NCBI RefSeq assembly: GCF_029227915.1
Contig: NC_079882.1
Location: forward strand, 10,106,001 to 10,170,000
Direction of reading: 5' to 3'
Length of the DNA stretch: 64,000 bases
Source of the DNA: Hydractinia symbiolongicarpus
Lineage: Eukaryota; Cnidaria; Hydrozoa; Anthoathecata; Hydractiniidae
In this document: piece by piece, positions 33,562-45,021 of the stretch
Layout: every line of letters begins with the position of its first letter
Position numbering within the stretch: the stretch's first letter is position 1
Position numbers and translations under genes: made by a program
The notes under the pieces: model-generated
Seen by the model: only the letters and a program-made list of their open reading frames with translations
The model's database searches: none
Told to the model about the DNA's origin: nothing

Positions 33562-35446
33562 CTTTCACCGTCAATGTTTTTTGTCCGTTGTTTTCTTCAA
33601 AAGTATCAAAACAAGTCTTCTTCTGAAACCACGCTACGTGTGATAATTAAACGCTTTCTTTTATTTAACCTAACATTTAATATTTTATTAAGTTTTTAAT
33701 TATCAATTTTTATTTGACGCTCTTTTTAATGACGGCTAAGTAAGGTGTGAGATGATAAGACTGCATAGTCTTCTACTTACTCCTGCCATTTTATTCTACG
33801 TACGTGATACAGTTATGTATATATATATCCCAATGTAGAAATTTATGCTTGTACTTATGTGTATGTTGAACTTGTATCTGTAATTTTAAAATAGTTGTAT
33901 GTAAATTTCTTTTGGCGAAAAAAAATAAAAAAAATTTCAAGTTCGAATTCGAATGTTTAGAAAAAAGTTCGAAAATTTAAAACATTCGAAATTCAAACGA
34001 GAGAGTTTTTTATAAGAGTTTCTCTAGGAGGAAGAACAGATTATTTTGACGAATATTTCTTCGTATAAATGCTCCCATTATATTTTTTAATTCACATTTT
34101 TTGTATGCTTTCAGCTTCATTAATCAATTTGAGTGGATAAATTTTTTGAAATAATAAGGAGCTAGCAAGGAATTATAATTCCAAATTTTAAGAGCCTTTT
34201 TTACCTTTATTTTAGAATATTTCATCCCAGGAAGCTCCAAATAACTTTTTTTTTTCATTGCTGTGACGTATCTTAATGGAGGCTACGCTGCTAATTACTA
34301 ACATTTTATTCAAAAACCACTAGTCATATGTTAGAATCGAAGGCAGACACCAATTTACGTTGGAAATTTTAGACCATTGTATGTTTTATGGAATAATTCA
34401 TTACTAAAGTGCTCCAATGGAATAACATTTCATTTGTGACTCTACAAACCTTTCTCAATTAGGATAATTTAAAATAGTATGAATTTTCCTGAAGGGCACT
34501 TTAATACGCTAAATATTTTTAATTTTTTAGGAATATCTATTCCAAATGTGCTTTTTTTCGTCTTTAACCTGCAGAAAAGCGAAATGGAATACAAACTTCC
34601 CTTCGTGTTAAATTTGAACGTACAAGTATTTCAAATTCAAAAGATATGGTCCTTGGAATTTTTCATCAATTTTTTTAAGGGATTTTTTTATTCCTTAATT
34701 GCTCCAAACTTTAAGTATCAGTATCTTGTGAACGGTATATACGTTTAGCTCCGGGTAGAAGAAAATGGAATTTTTAATCCTTTCTGCCTCTGAAACTCTA
34801 CATACTGAGTGAGCTGCCTAATTAAATTACCGTCAAATTTGGTCTCGAAAAAAAAGCCCTCAAACTGAACATTTGGCAAAGTAAAAAAAAAAAGACTTTT
34901 TAATATAAGTTTGGTGCATGGAACTTATTTAACTGTTAGAACAAGGAATATCTGAAAAATTACAACTATTTTGTTGTTTGGGATTCTGTTGCAGCTCTGT
35001 TTTTTATTCGAGGCCTTTCTGGTCAAAGTCATTTCTCACATGAGTTCAAAAGGGGATCGGACGATTTTGGAGATGTCAGCGGTGGTGAAGACGATTTAGA
35101 ATTTCTTGCACCCATCTTAACAGTCCAGTAACTTAGAATAAACAGTATTACCTTTATAGTTATTTATATATGTTGTTACCAAGGATACACACCAGAATTT
35201 TGCAATATAAAATCATTACTAGTACCGATTGCATCTTTCTCCAAAAAAAATCGACACTTTTAGCTCATGAGCATTATAAATTAGACCGTTTACATGATGC
35301 TTGAAGTGAACTCAACCCAATTTAAATAGACCGGGTGATTTATATAAAAAATTACCAAAAATGCATAAAAACCAGTCGAATTTAGGCTGCTTTTTTAACA
35401 TTTAAAGGACAATAAATTTTTAATACGACAAGTAAATTTAAAATAT
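33562..35446. other. AT-rich non-coding DNA, copy 1
   Basis: Contains TCGAA-rich palindromic stretches (about 33,940-33,990, TTCGAATTCGAATG...AACATTCGAAATTC) and many A/T runs. No gene recognised; the frame at 34,479-34,748 has no protein-like features. Position 34,891 is where copy 2 has 852 extra bases. Confidence 0.45.
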
Positions 35447-35745
35447 ACTAGTCGTTAGCCCGTGGAAAATCCACGGGTTCGCCCGTCCTTTTTATACCGC
35501 ATTGCGTGCTTCTCGCTATTGCGCAGCTAAGCTATACCATTTTGCGTGACAGACGGACGGACGGACGGACTGACTGACGGACGGACGGACGGACGGACGG
35601 ACGGACGGACGGACGGACGGATGGACGGACGGACGGACGGACGGACGGACGGACGGACGGACGGACGGACGGACTAACGGACGGACGGACTGACGGACGG
35701 ACGGACGGACGGACGGACGTATACGGGCTTTATAATATAGATTAC
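35447..35745. mobile_element. Hairpin-headed element with (ACGG)n array, copy 1
   Basis: Head: perfect hairpin CCCGTGGA-AAA-TCCACGGG at 35,459-35,477 after GTCGTTAG. Body: GCCCGTCCTTTTTATACCGC...GCTTCTCGCTATTGCGCAG. Array: (ACGG)n with scattered ACTG/ACTA variants, about 35,552-35,719. Tail: GTATACGGGCTTTATAATATAGATTA. The layout (short unique head, tetranucleotide array, short tail) is that of microsatellite-bearing Helitron-like non-autonomous elements described in molluscs and other invertebrates. The head is shared with 1,128-1,590. The family name is inferred. Confidence 0.6.
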
Positions 35746-36126
35746 TCTTTCTTTTCTTCTCTCTGCAAATTTTATACATTCAAGCAAGTCTTTTTTAAAA
35801 GAATGACTTTCACTAACACTGAATGGCCGCACAAAATACCCTGAAAACCACATGAATTATGAACTTTGGGACCTAAAATTGCCACAATACGTTTTTATAG
35901 ATTCCACTGTCTAGGACCCTCCCAGCTGCTGCCAAAGAAGGTGTGTACACCTTCAAAGAATAAAAAAAGAAGAATGAATCCGGTAATGATCAATATGGAT
36001 AAAACTATTAGTAGATTGGATTATATAAGAGTTTTACAAAAATACCAACATTCTAATGTTAATTTCATCGTAGTAGCCCCTAAAACAAGGTTAGGCAATT
36101 ATATGTTCTCGTATTCTATATTGTGA

Positions 36127-36474
36127 CTATTGGTTACTTATTGAACAAGCTTCAGAACAAAACATCTTCTTATTCTCTACAACAAAAGTTATATCTTCTA
36201 ATATTTTCCGACATTGCTGACAAGAAAAACACGACGAATCGATGTGCCAACTCATGTTGTCCAACACAAATCTTTCACTGTCCACGTCTATCGGTAAATC
36301 ACAAGCGAAACACCGTTCGGCAACGCTGTCATGGTAACAAGGTAAGCAATATGGCTGCTGAAAAACTGATACATAGTTGCAGTTTCCTAATTGTTTGTTG
36401 CATTCGAAGCAGGTAAAATGACGTTGATGCCAATTTGCGTTGTCAGCATTTGTGTATTCCTTTGAAAATATGAG
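36127..36474 (-). pseudogene. Duplicated testin last exon (LIM2-LIM3), orphan copy
   Basis: Same open exon as 42,731-43,078, with intact acceptor (TATAG at its upstream edge), Cys/His ligands and stop (36,127-36,129). Differences include one residue near the C-terminus (CSEAC instead of CSDAC) and KKM for KKV. The five upstream testin exons are absent because the duplication breakpoint (36,605/36,606) lies in the intron before it. It could only be expressed by splicing from other sequence. Confidence 0.85.
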
Positions 36475-36605
36475 CTATAAAAATTTTTTTGGAAAATCAG
36501 CTATGCAACACAATCTCGTCCCTAAGACATTTTGTCTCTTATCGGCACTGCGCTTATTGTCGCCGTCCGATACCCAAATAAACCTGGGATTGAGGTTGCT
36601 ATGCA

Positions 36606-37439
36606 TCTATCACTGCTCGCTGCCATCTTTGAAATAACAATCTTTACATTCTGAAATAACTTATCTCGGAATACTATTTCGTTCGGCATTTTACCATTAT
36701 CATGATATACGAAGGTAAACTGAGTAATATGTCGAGGCAATAATCGAAGCAAGGAGTCATCGAATGTTAGTTGCGTAATTTTATTTTTGAAGCACGTTTG
36801 CTCAGGATCTGTACATACTTTGATGAAAGTCGAAATACTTTCAAACCAACCTCGCGTTGAAATGGATTTGGTTCATCAAAACCACGGAGTCTTGGTACCA
36901 AATGGTTTCAATGCCAGTGTTTGATGTTTCGTGTGAAAGCATTTTAAGATGTGGGAACAGCCGCAACAGAGGCCGTTTTTCAGTTCCAAAAAAATCTGTA
37001 CCATGCTTCGATTTAATTTTAAGTCGTCTCACGTTATGGCTTAAATAATGTGTGTAAATTTCTATGCCATCTACCATTATACACTCGTTCCGATATGTAC
37101 AAAGCGAGGTTTTCATTTTTTTACCATCCCCAACAGTTAAAGCAACGAGTGTAAATATGTACTCCTTACACCATTCTTCCACACCTAATAATTGCTCTGC
37201 TGTTAAAGATTCACATGTAATTGTTTGTCCATTTGCATACACTCTTTCCCATTTTGGCGAAAACTTGGAGTCGGTGTCTTCATCAATAAATTTGCATCGA
37301 CATTTGGATTTTTTACTACATGATGATGGCCTAGGAAATTGATTGATTGATATATGTCCAATAAAAAATTATTCATATGAACGCTAAAGAAGCATATACA
37401 ACATAGAACGAAACAGAGAAAGTATATCTTTGCTGCCAT
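36606..37439 (-). pseudogene. 5' third of the secreted-protein pseudogene, second copy
   Basis: Identical to 31,086-31,919: ATG at 37,437-37,439, signal peptide, Cys-rich N-terminal region, then cut at the duplication breakpoint. The cut fuses it to testin intron sequence and, 130 bp further on the same strand, to the LIM2-LIM3 exon at 36,474-36,127. The frame 36,752-36,522 runs across the fusion. Confidence 0.85.
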
Positions 37440-40411
37440 GTCATCACAACGCTGCCATTTTATTACAACGATAACTAACTGATAATATGTTAAAACTTTA
37501 AAGTCTATTATTGACATTGCGATTTGTTTGTTCATCGGCTCACTGAAGATGTGATTACCAAGATGAATTCTCTCCTCGCCTTCAGAACAAAAATACCTAT
37601 TTGAAAGCACTCAAAATAGACGTCCTATCATAATTTTTTTTTAAAAAAAGAAATGACTTGATTTTAATAATGTTAAAGATGATCTTTGTAGAAAAATATG
37701 AGGAGAATTGCACCTGAATAGAAATTTGAAAATGTCGGTGTTTTTTTTTTACTTTGTTAAATGTTCAGGTTCAACATTTTGAAACTCAGTTTTTTTGGAA
37801 TAAAATCAAAACAAATAGGATTTACTTTTTAAGACCCTCGAAATTTTCCCGTAATTTTGAGGAGTCCGTTGGAAATGAATATTCCAAAAACATTACTTCT
37901 TTAATTTAGCTAACAACTAAAGCACGTAGTTGCTAAAATTGTTTAAAACCACTCAGAAATCTTCTTAGATACCTGAATTCTCGAGAACCAAGTCGAAGAG
38001 CACTTTTAAAAGATTTATTCCAGCGGAAACTTTCGATGTATTTGAAAATTATTTTTCTACTGATTAATAGAAGATTTACGGTAGCATAGAATGAATTAGT
38101 AGCTTAGACTTTTCTGAGAACATATATTACACCAATTAAAATCTATAATATCGGAAGAAAGAGCATTTAAAGAAAAGAAATTCCATAACATGGAAGTTAG
38201 AAATTTGCGAGATATTAAATATATTTTCAGAAGGAATAAAAACGTATCACTGTAAATGACATGATACACAAAAATCTAACAAATTAATTATATACTTAAA
38301 TAATATAAGAACTAGTTTTAATGACGTTTTTTCATTTGAAACTAAACTTTCAAAACACAATAGGAATGTTGTTTTAATAATGCACGCGTTATATCATTCT
38401 GGAATTGACAAGCGTTGATCGACTAAATTAACATTAGACTCTAGGAAAAGAGAAATCGAATGGATAAAAGAAAACAATAACTTTTGGAATCATAACAAAT
38501 TGTACAATATTTTGTACAATTAAGAAATAATTGTACGATCGGGAACCAATCAGATTCGAGTAATGAATAGATGTTGTGTATTAAATACAAAACAACACGA
38601 AATAAAGCTTTTAAATTGTTGCTTTCCTAATCAACTCTTTATAAATCATTATACTCAATAATAATTCATCATCAATTTCGGCATTGTGTCGAAAACTTCG
38701 TTGGGCCTTATATATACGTCTAGTGGCAGAATTTCAAATTTGTCAAATGAAATGTTTCTAGAGCGTACAGTCTTAAGATAGTTACCCTTGAAATATTTTT
38801 GCCCTGAAGGAATAACGTGCCCCCAAGTGTCGGAAATTGCATCATTTGAAACTCCTTTCTCCCGAAATTTTCAGAAAATAAAGGGGTTCAGCACTATATC
38901 TGTATTTCGAAGATGAATTGCACGTATCTGTTGGGCAACTGAAGAGTTTTGTCTTGTCGTTGTACGATATATGGACTTTCTTTGTTTCTTGAAAGTATCC
39001 TTTAGTTCTTTCATGTTTATTCCTATTGAATTTCGTTGAAAATGTTTTCTCACAGGTGTCCTTACGACAAGGAAAAACCATCTTTCACCGTCAATGTTTT
39101 TTGTCCGTTGTTTTCTTCAAAAGTATCAAAACAAGTCTTCTTCTGAAACCACGCTACGTGTGATAATTAAACGCTTTCTTTTATTTAACCTAACATTTAA
39201 TATTTTATTAAGTTTTTAATTATCAATTTTTATTTGACGCTCTTTTTAATGACGGCTAAGTAAGGTGTGAGATGATAAGACTGCATAGTCTTCTACTTAC
39301 TCCTGCCATTTTATTCTACGTACGTGATACAGTTATGTATATATATATCCCAATGTAGAAATTTATGCTTGTACTTATGTGTATGTTGAACTTGTATCTG
39401 TAATTTTAAAATAGTTGTATGTAAATTTCTTTTGGCGAAAAAAAATAAAAAAAATTTCAAGTTCGAATTCGAATGTTTAGAAAAAAGTTCGAAAATTTAA
39501 AACATTCGAAATTCAAACGAGAGAGTTTTTTATAAGAGTTTCTCTAGGAGGAAGAACAGATTATTTTGACGAATATTTCTTCGTATAAATGCTCCCATTA
39601 TATTTTTTAATTCACATTTTTTGTATGCTTTCAGCTTCATTAATCAATTTGAGTGGATAAATTTTTTGAAATAATAAGGAGCTAGCAAGGAATTATAATT
39701 CCAAATTTTAAGAGCCTTTTTTACCTTTATTTTAGAATATTTCATCCCAGGAAGCTCCAAATAACTTTTTTTTTTCATTGCTGTGACGTATCTTAATGGA
39801 GGCTACGCTGCTAATTACTAACATTTTATTCAAAAACCACTAGTCATATGTTAGAATCGAAGGCAGACACCAATTTACGTTGGAAATTTTAGACCATTGT
39901 ATGTTTTATGGAATAATTCATTACTAAAGTGCTCCAATGGAATAACATTTCATTTGTGACTCTACAAACCTTTCTCAATTAGGATAATTTAAAATAGTAT
40001 GAATTTTCCTGAAGGGCACTTTAATACGCTAAATATTTTTAATTTTTTAGGAATATCTATTCCAAATGTGCTTTTTTTCGTCTTTAACCTGCAGAAAAGC
40101 GAAATGGAATACAAACTTCCCTTCGTGTTAAATTTGAACGTACAAGTATTTCAAATTCAAAAGATATGGTCCTTGGAATTTTTCATCAATTTTTTTAAGG
40201 GATTTTTTTATTCCTTAATTGCTCCAAACTTTAAGTATCAGTATCTTGTGAACGGTATATACGTTTAGCTCCGGGTAGAAGAAAATGGAATTTTTAATCC
40301 TTTCTGCCTCTGAAACTCTACATACTGAGTGAGCTGCCTAATTAAATTACCGTCAAATTTGGTCTCGAAAAAAAAGCCCTCAAACTGAACATTTGGCAAA
40401 GTAAAAAAAAA
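37440..40411. other. Duplicate of 31,920-34,891 (upstream block, non-coding DNA, zinc-finger relic)
   Basis: Same content as copy 1 at an offset of 5,520: conserved upstream block 37,440-37,620, AT-rich DNA, C2H2-like relic at 38,842-39,081 (minus), then AT-rich DNA to the indel border. I noticed no base differences by eye in this stretch. Confidence 0.8.
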
Positions 40412-41265
40412 CAACACACTTACAAAAAAGTCATAAAAAACGTACACCATCTTTTCCAGGGCTTTTATCGAAAATAAAAAGTGAAAACGTCCCTGGAGAC
40501 TAGGTTGTTGCTTTTCGTAAAGACAAGGAACTCTTCGAAAAGTAAGAGATGTAAAAGTACCAGTTTTATTATGAGCAGAGTCCTCAAAGAAAAAAAAGTT
40601 TCAAGTGTATCTTGATGGATATTTGAACATTAGAAAGTAAATTATTATTCAGCCAGCTCCTTTATTATCTCTCGGAGGAAGACAAGACACTTTTTTAGTT
40701 TATATTTATTTAATTAGGCGTTTTATATTATTTGTATATATATTCCGCTGCAAGCTAATCGTACTATACAGAAGACTTGATAATGGGTGTACTGAACACC
40801 CGAAACGTTGTTAAAAAGGTTGTTTTTACTTCCTATGTACCGACTACCTTACACTTGAAAAACAGAAACCATTACAACTGCCCTTTAGTTAATTTTGTTT
40901 ATCTATCGTTTTCTGCTGTCATTTTAATTTTTTTGTACACTCCAATCAAGTTTCGAAGTTTCTAACTCTTAATTTTTTTATTTGTTTGAAAATCTGTTTA
41001 ACTGTTTCTACTTCCGAATGCAACGTATTTCTTTCACAATATCTCCCCTGCAACCCCTGCATTACACTTAAAGGGATTATGTTCCGATTATGTCGGTAAG
41101 ATTTTATCCTAATATCAGACTGCTTTTATAAACAACACAACGTTTTGGATAAGGTTTAATAAGTTTCTGTATTTCACAAGTTTAGCTGTTGCTTAATGGT
41201 TGCCTGTTTACTTAAAAGACCAAATTCACGTGGTTTTTCTGCACGGCTTAGCTGGAGCCTCAATC
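40412..41265. mobile_element. 852-bp block present only in copy 2, with hammerhead-like motif
   Basis: Absent between 34,891 and 34,894 of copy 1. It starts ACAACACACTTACAAAAAAG after an A-run and ends GCTGGAGCCTCAATC before GACTTTTTAATATAAG. It contains TTGATAATGGGTGTACTGAA followed by CACCCGAAACGTTG (40,778-40,810), which has the form CUGANGA-stem-GAAAC of a hammerhead ribozyme core but with two core substitutions. Such motifs accompany Penelope-like retroelements and retrozymes. No target-site duplication was visible, so insertion in copy 2 and deletion from copy 1 both remain possible. Confidence 0.5.
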
Positions 41266-41818
41266 GACTTTTTAATATAAGTTTGGTGCATGGAACTTAT
41301 TTAACTGTTAGAACAAGGAATATCTGAAAAATTACAACTATTTTGTTGTTTGGGATTCTGTTGCAGCTCTGTTTTTTATTCGAGGCCTTTCTGGTCAAAG
41401 TCATTTCTCACATGAGTTCAAAAGGGGATCGGACGATTTTGGAGATGTCAGCGGTGGTGAAGACGATTTAGAATTTCTTGCACCCATCTTAAAAGTCCAG
41501 TAACTTAGAATAAACAGTATTACCTTTATAGTTATTTATATATGTTGTTACCAAGGATACACACCAGAATTTTGCAATATAAAATCATTACTAGTACCGA
41601 TTGCATCTTTCTCCAAAAAAAATCGACACTTTTAGCTCATGAGCATTATAAATTAGACCGTTTACATGATGCTTGAAGTGAACTCAACCCAATTTAAATA
41701 GACCGGGTGATTTATATAAAAAATTACCAAAAATGCATAAAAACCAGTCGAATTTAGGCTGCTTTTTTAACATTTAAAGGACAATAAATTTTTAATACGA
41801 CAAGTAAATTTAAAATAT

Positions 41819-42349
41819 ACTAGTCGTTAGCCCGTGGAAAATCCACGGGTTCGCCCGTCCTTTTTATACCGCATTGCGTGCTTCTCGCTATTGCGCAGCT
41901 AAGCTATACCATTTTGCGTGACAGACGGACGGACGGACGGACGGACGGACGGACTGACTGACTGACGGACGGACGGACGGACGGACGGACGGACGGACGG
42001 ACGGACGGACGGACGGACGGACGGACGGACGGACGGACGGACGGACGGACGGACGGACGGACGGACGGACGGACGGACGGACGGACGGACGGACGGACGG
42101 ACGGACGGACGGACGGACGGACGGACGGACGGACGGACGGACGGACGGACGGACGGACGGACGGACGGACGGACGGACGGACGGACGGACGGACGGACGG
42201 ACGGACGGACGGACGGACGGACGGACGGACGGACGGACGGACGGACGGACGGACGGACGGACGGACGGACTAACGGACGGACGGACGGACTGACGGACGG
42301 ACGGACGGACGGACGGACGGACGTATACGGGCTTTATAATATAGATTAC
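41819..42349. mobile_element. Hairpin-headed element with (ACGG)n array, copy 2 (expanded)
   Basis: Same head hairpin and tail as 35,447-35,745, but the ACGG array (about 41,924-42,323) is 232 bp, exactly 58 units, longer than in copy 1. The ACTG/ACTA variant positions near both array ends are shared, so growth occurred in the middle. Confidence 0.6.
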
Positions 42350-42730
42350 TCTTTCTTTTCTTCTCTCTGCAAATTTTATACATTCAAGCAAGTCTTTTTT
42401 AAAAGAATGACTTTCACTAACACTGAATGGCCGCACAAAATACCCTGAAAACCACATGAATTATGAACTTTGGGACCTAAAATTGCCACAATACGTTTTT
42501 ATAGATTCCACTGTCTAGGACCCTCCCAGCTGCTGCCAAAGAAGGTGTGTACACCTTCAAAGAATAAAAAAAGAAGAATGAATCCGGTAATGATCAATAT
42601 GGATAAAACTATTAGTAGATTGGATTATATAAGAGTTTTACAAAAATACCAACATTCTAATGTTAATTTCATCGTAGTAGCCCCTAAAACAAGGTTAGGC
42701 AATTATATGTTCTCGTATTCTATATTGTGA

Positions 42731-44907
42731 CTATTGGTTACTTATTGAACAAGCATCAGAACAAAACACCTTCTTATTCTCTACAACAAAAGTTATATCT
42801 TCTAATATTTTCCGACATTGCTGACAAGAAAAACACGACGAATCGATGTGCCAACTCATGTTGTCCAACACAAATCTTTCACTGTCCACGTCTATCGGTA
42901 AATCACAAGCGAAACACCGTTCGGCAACGCTGTCATGGTAACAAGGTAAGCAATATGGCTGCTGAAAAACTGATACATAGTTGCAGTTTCCTAATTGTTT
43001 GTTGCATTCGAAGCAGGTAAAATGACGTTGATGCCAATTTGCGTTGTCAGCATTTGTGTATTCCTTTGAAAATATGAGCTATAAAAATTTTTTTGGAAAA
43101 TCAGCTATGCAACACAATCTCGTCCCTAAGACATTTTGTCTCTTATCGGCACTGCGCTTATTGTCGCCGTCCGATACCCAAATAAACCTGGGATTGAGGT
43201 TGCTATGCAACGGTAAAACAAACCAACAACTACAACAATTTCAGTAAAAGTAATATTTGATACAAACAATAATTTATCTGAAGGTGTTTTATTTTCGCAA
43301 ATTTTTGCGAATCATTTTAACATGAATCGCAAAAATTATTCTTTGCGAAATGCATTTTTTATGGAGCTGGCAAAAATTAAATCAAGTTTACGCGATACTG
43401 TTGGTGAACTAATAAATTTCCATATGCATAAAGGTCGCTTGTTTTTTGGCCTTTGTGGCATCACTCTCACCATAAAGTTTTAAAATATTGTGGAGCGCTT
43501 ATTTAATTAGAATCGACATTTTGACAAAACAAGACCTACCTCGTCGCAAGCTTTGCATCGTGCTTTAAATATTTCTCCATAATGTCGACCACAATAGATT
43601 TTGTTTTCATGACAAAAGTATATCTCGTCTATCAATTTCTGGCTACAAGAGATGCACTTAAAACACGCAGGATGCCAAGCTTTGTCTGGAAGTCGCTCAG
43701 CAAATATAAACAGGTCTTGTGGCGGTATAGGAAAGGCACAAAAATCGCACGTCTAACAGAAATAGTGAAAAATAAATTTCAAAAAATTCTACTAGATTAA
43801 AGCTTATTCTTTCAAAGTAAAAAAAGGGACCTTACATATTCTGTCATTGAAATGTTTCTTTTTTCAACTGCTTTTCCAATTGCATATTCGGTGACTTGTT
43901 TTGAAAAGAGCAGAAGTTCCTCTCTTTCATCGTCACTCAGTTCATAACAGTACGACGAGTCAAAATCCTGTGCAGGAATCTGTCCGGCCAGCTGTCTCTG
44001 CTTACTTGCCATGTTTTCTGGCGACACCTTTATAGGAAAAAACATATTTTTCACGAATTGGAGAAACATTGTTCTCAGGGTCTCTTTTCTAAACATTACA
44101 ATTGAAATTAGGATGGATGGACCTGATTAATGGAGAAGTTCCTGTACCTTACAAGCATTTTGAACTCGGGCATAGCAATTATTGTTATTTTCATCTACAT
44201 CAATCTGAGCTTGGCAGGATTTTCGGCGACGACTTTTTTTCTGATAGCGTCCAATTTTGACTTCTGTTTCTTTTTGAAACGATTCGTAGGGTTGAAGAAT
44301 TTCTGGTTCAATTTTAGAATAGATTGGTTTTTGCTTATTTCTTCGAAATTCTTTTGTAAGTGGATGTGCTTCCAACGTCTCATCGTCCTCGCTGCTGTAT
44401 TCGACGGACGACAAATCGTCTGTAGAATTAAGTAGGTTATACACAATCTCTTCGTGAGTGTTTTTGTTCACCTCTATGTCATGGTCTTCAAACTTGCAAC
44501 CACAATTTTTGCATACCTTTCTAAAAGACAAAAAATTTAACTCCACGACTCCCAGATTTACCCATTTAGAGATTGCCAGTGGATAAACACACGATAACAA
44601 AAATCTATCCCTACCTCCAGAAATGAAAATCCAAACCTTCGCATGAGTTACACTTTAAGCACGAACTTCCAACTCCTTCATCTTGTATAAGAGTTTTCTG
44701 TATATAAAAAAGACGGCTTAAACATCATAGTGTTGGGGGTATAGTAATGATTGGACATTAAACATTCACTATTTAGCCTACACGTGGAACATTTCCGATC
44801 ACGCACTGTATTCACCTTTATTTGTGTTAAGATATACTATACGTGGGTGGTACCTTTGATTTTTCTTCACTGTACGAGCCATACACCAACTTGGCCAGCA
44901 GCGGAAC
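42731..44907 (-). CDS. TES: Testin (PET-LIM protein)
   Basis: Scaffold of focal adhesions and actin. Exons on the minus strand: 44,907-44,854 (tentative), 44,697-44,615, 44,520-44,148, 44,027-43,836, 43,752-43,540, 43,078-42,731 (stop TAG 42,731-42,733); phases join. It starts with the testin Cys-rich box (SSCLKCNSCEGLDFHFWRK, VCKNCGCKFEDHD). Next come a charged linker and the PET end (KQRQLAGQIPAQDFDSSYC, YELSDDEREEL), LIM1 (CDFCAFPIPPQDLFIFAERL, WHPACFKCISC), LIM2 (CKACDELIFSKEYTNADN, WHQRHFTCFEC) and LIM3 (CFACDLPIDV...WHIDSSCFSCQQC). All zinc ligands seem present. The start codon is not identified: the 54-bp first exon has no ATG in the joined phase, so an upstream exon must exist. The last exon lies inside duplication copy 2. 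Confidence 0.88.
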
Positions 44908-44977
44908 CTGGAAATGAATTTACTGTTAAAACATACTGCCTATTATTAAAACTTTTTATTTAAATGCTTTTTCTGCT

Positions 44978-45021
44978 TCCCCTCCCCCCTCCCCCCTCCC
45001 CCTCCCCTCTCCCCCCTCCCT
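44978..45021 (-). other. C-rich/G-rich tract upstream of testin, possible G-quadruplex or H-DNA
   Basis: The + strand reads CCCCTCCCCCCTCCCCCCTC... for about 43 bp with only C and T. On the testin sense strand this gives at least six runs of four or more G separated by single A or GA, which meets the usual G-quadruplex pattern, and a pure purine/pyrimidine mirror-like tract can form a triplex. It lies 70 bp upstream of the first tentative testin exon. Confidence 0.7.

Larger units (their letters stand above)
31086..36605. repeat. Tandem segmental duplication, copy 1 (5.52 kb)
   Basis: Base-for-base match with 36,606-43,210 at an offset of 5,520, rising to 6,372 after an 852-bp indel and 6,604 after a 232-bp difference in the (ACGG)n array. 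By eye I find only a few substitutions (for example CTTAACAGTCCAG against CTTAAAAGTCCAG, AAGCTTCAG against AAGCATCAG). It contains the 5' part of the secreted pseudogene, 4 kb upstream, a zinc-finger relic, an ACGG element and the testin LIM exon. Confidence 0.95.
36606..43210. repeat. Tandem segmental duplication, copy 2 (6.6 kb)
   Basis: Second unit of the duplication. It joins copy 1 at 36,605/36,606, where testin intron sequence (GAGGTTGCTATGCA) runs directly into the secreted-pseudogene sequence (TCTATCACTGCTCGCTGCC). It ends at about 43,210, where the true testin intron continues (GCTATGCAACGGTAAAAC). It is longer than copy 1 because of the 852-bp block at 40,412-41,265 and 58 extra ACGG units. 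Confidence 0.95.

Noticed and set aside
41888-42457. Minus-strand 189-codon frame of Ser-Val-Arg-Pro repeats (also 35,516-35,779)
   Set aside because: Pure translation of the (ACGG)n tetranucleotide array within a mobile element; length follows array length.
42727-43020. Plus-strand 97-codon frame with many cysteines (also 36,123-36,416)
   Set aside because: Antisense of the testin LIM2-LIM3 exon.
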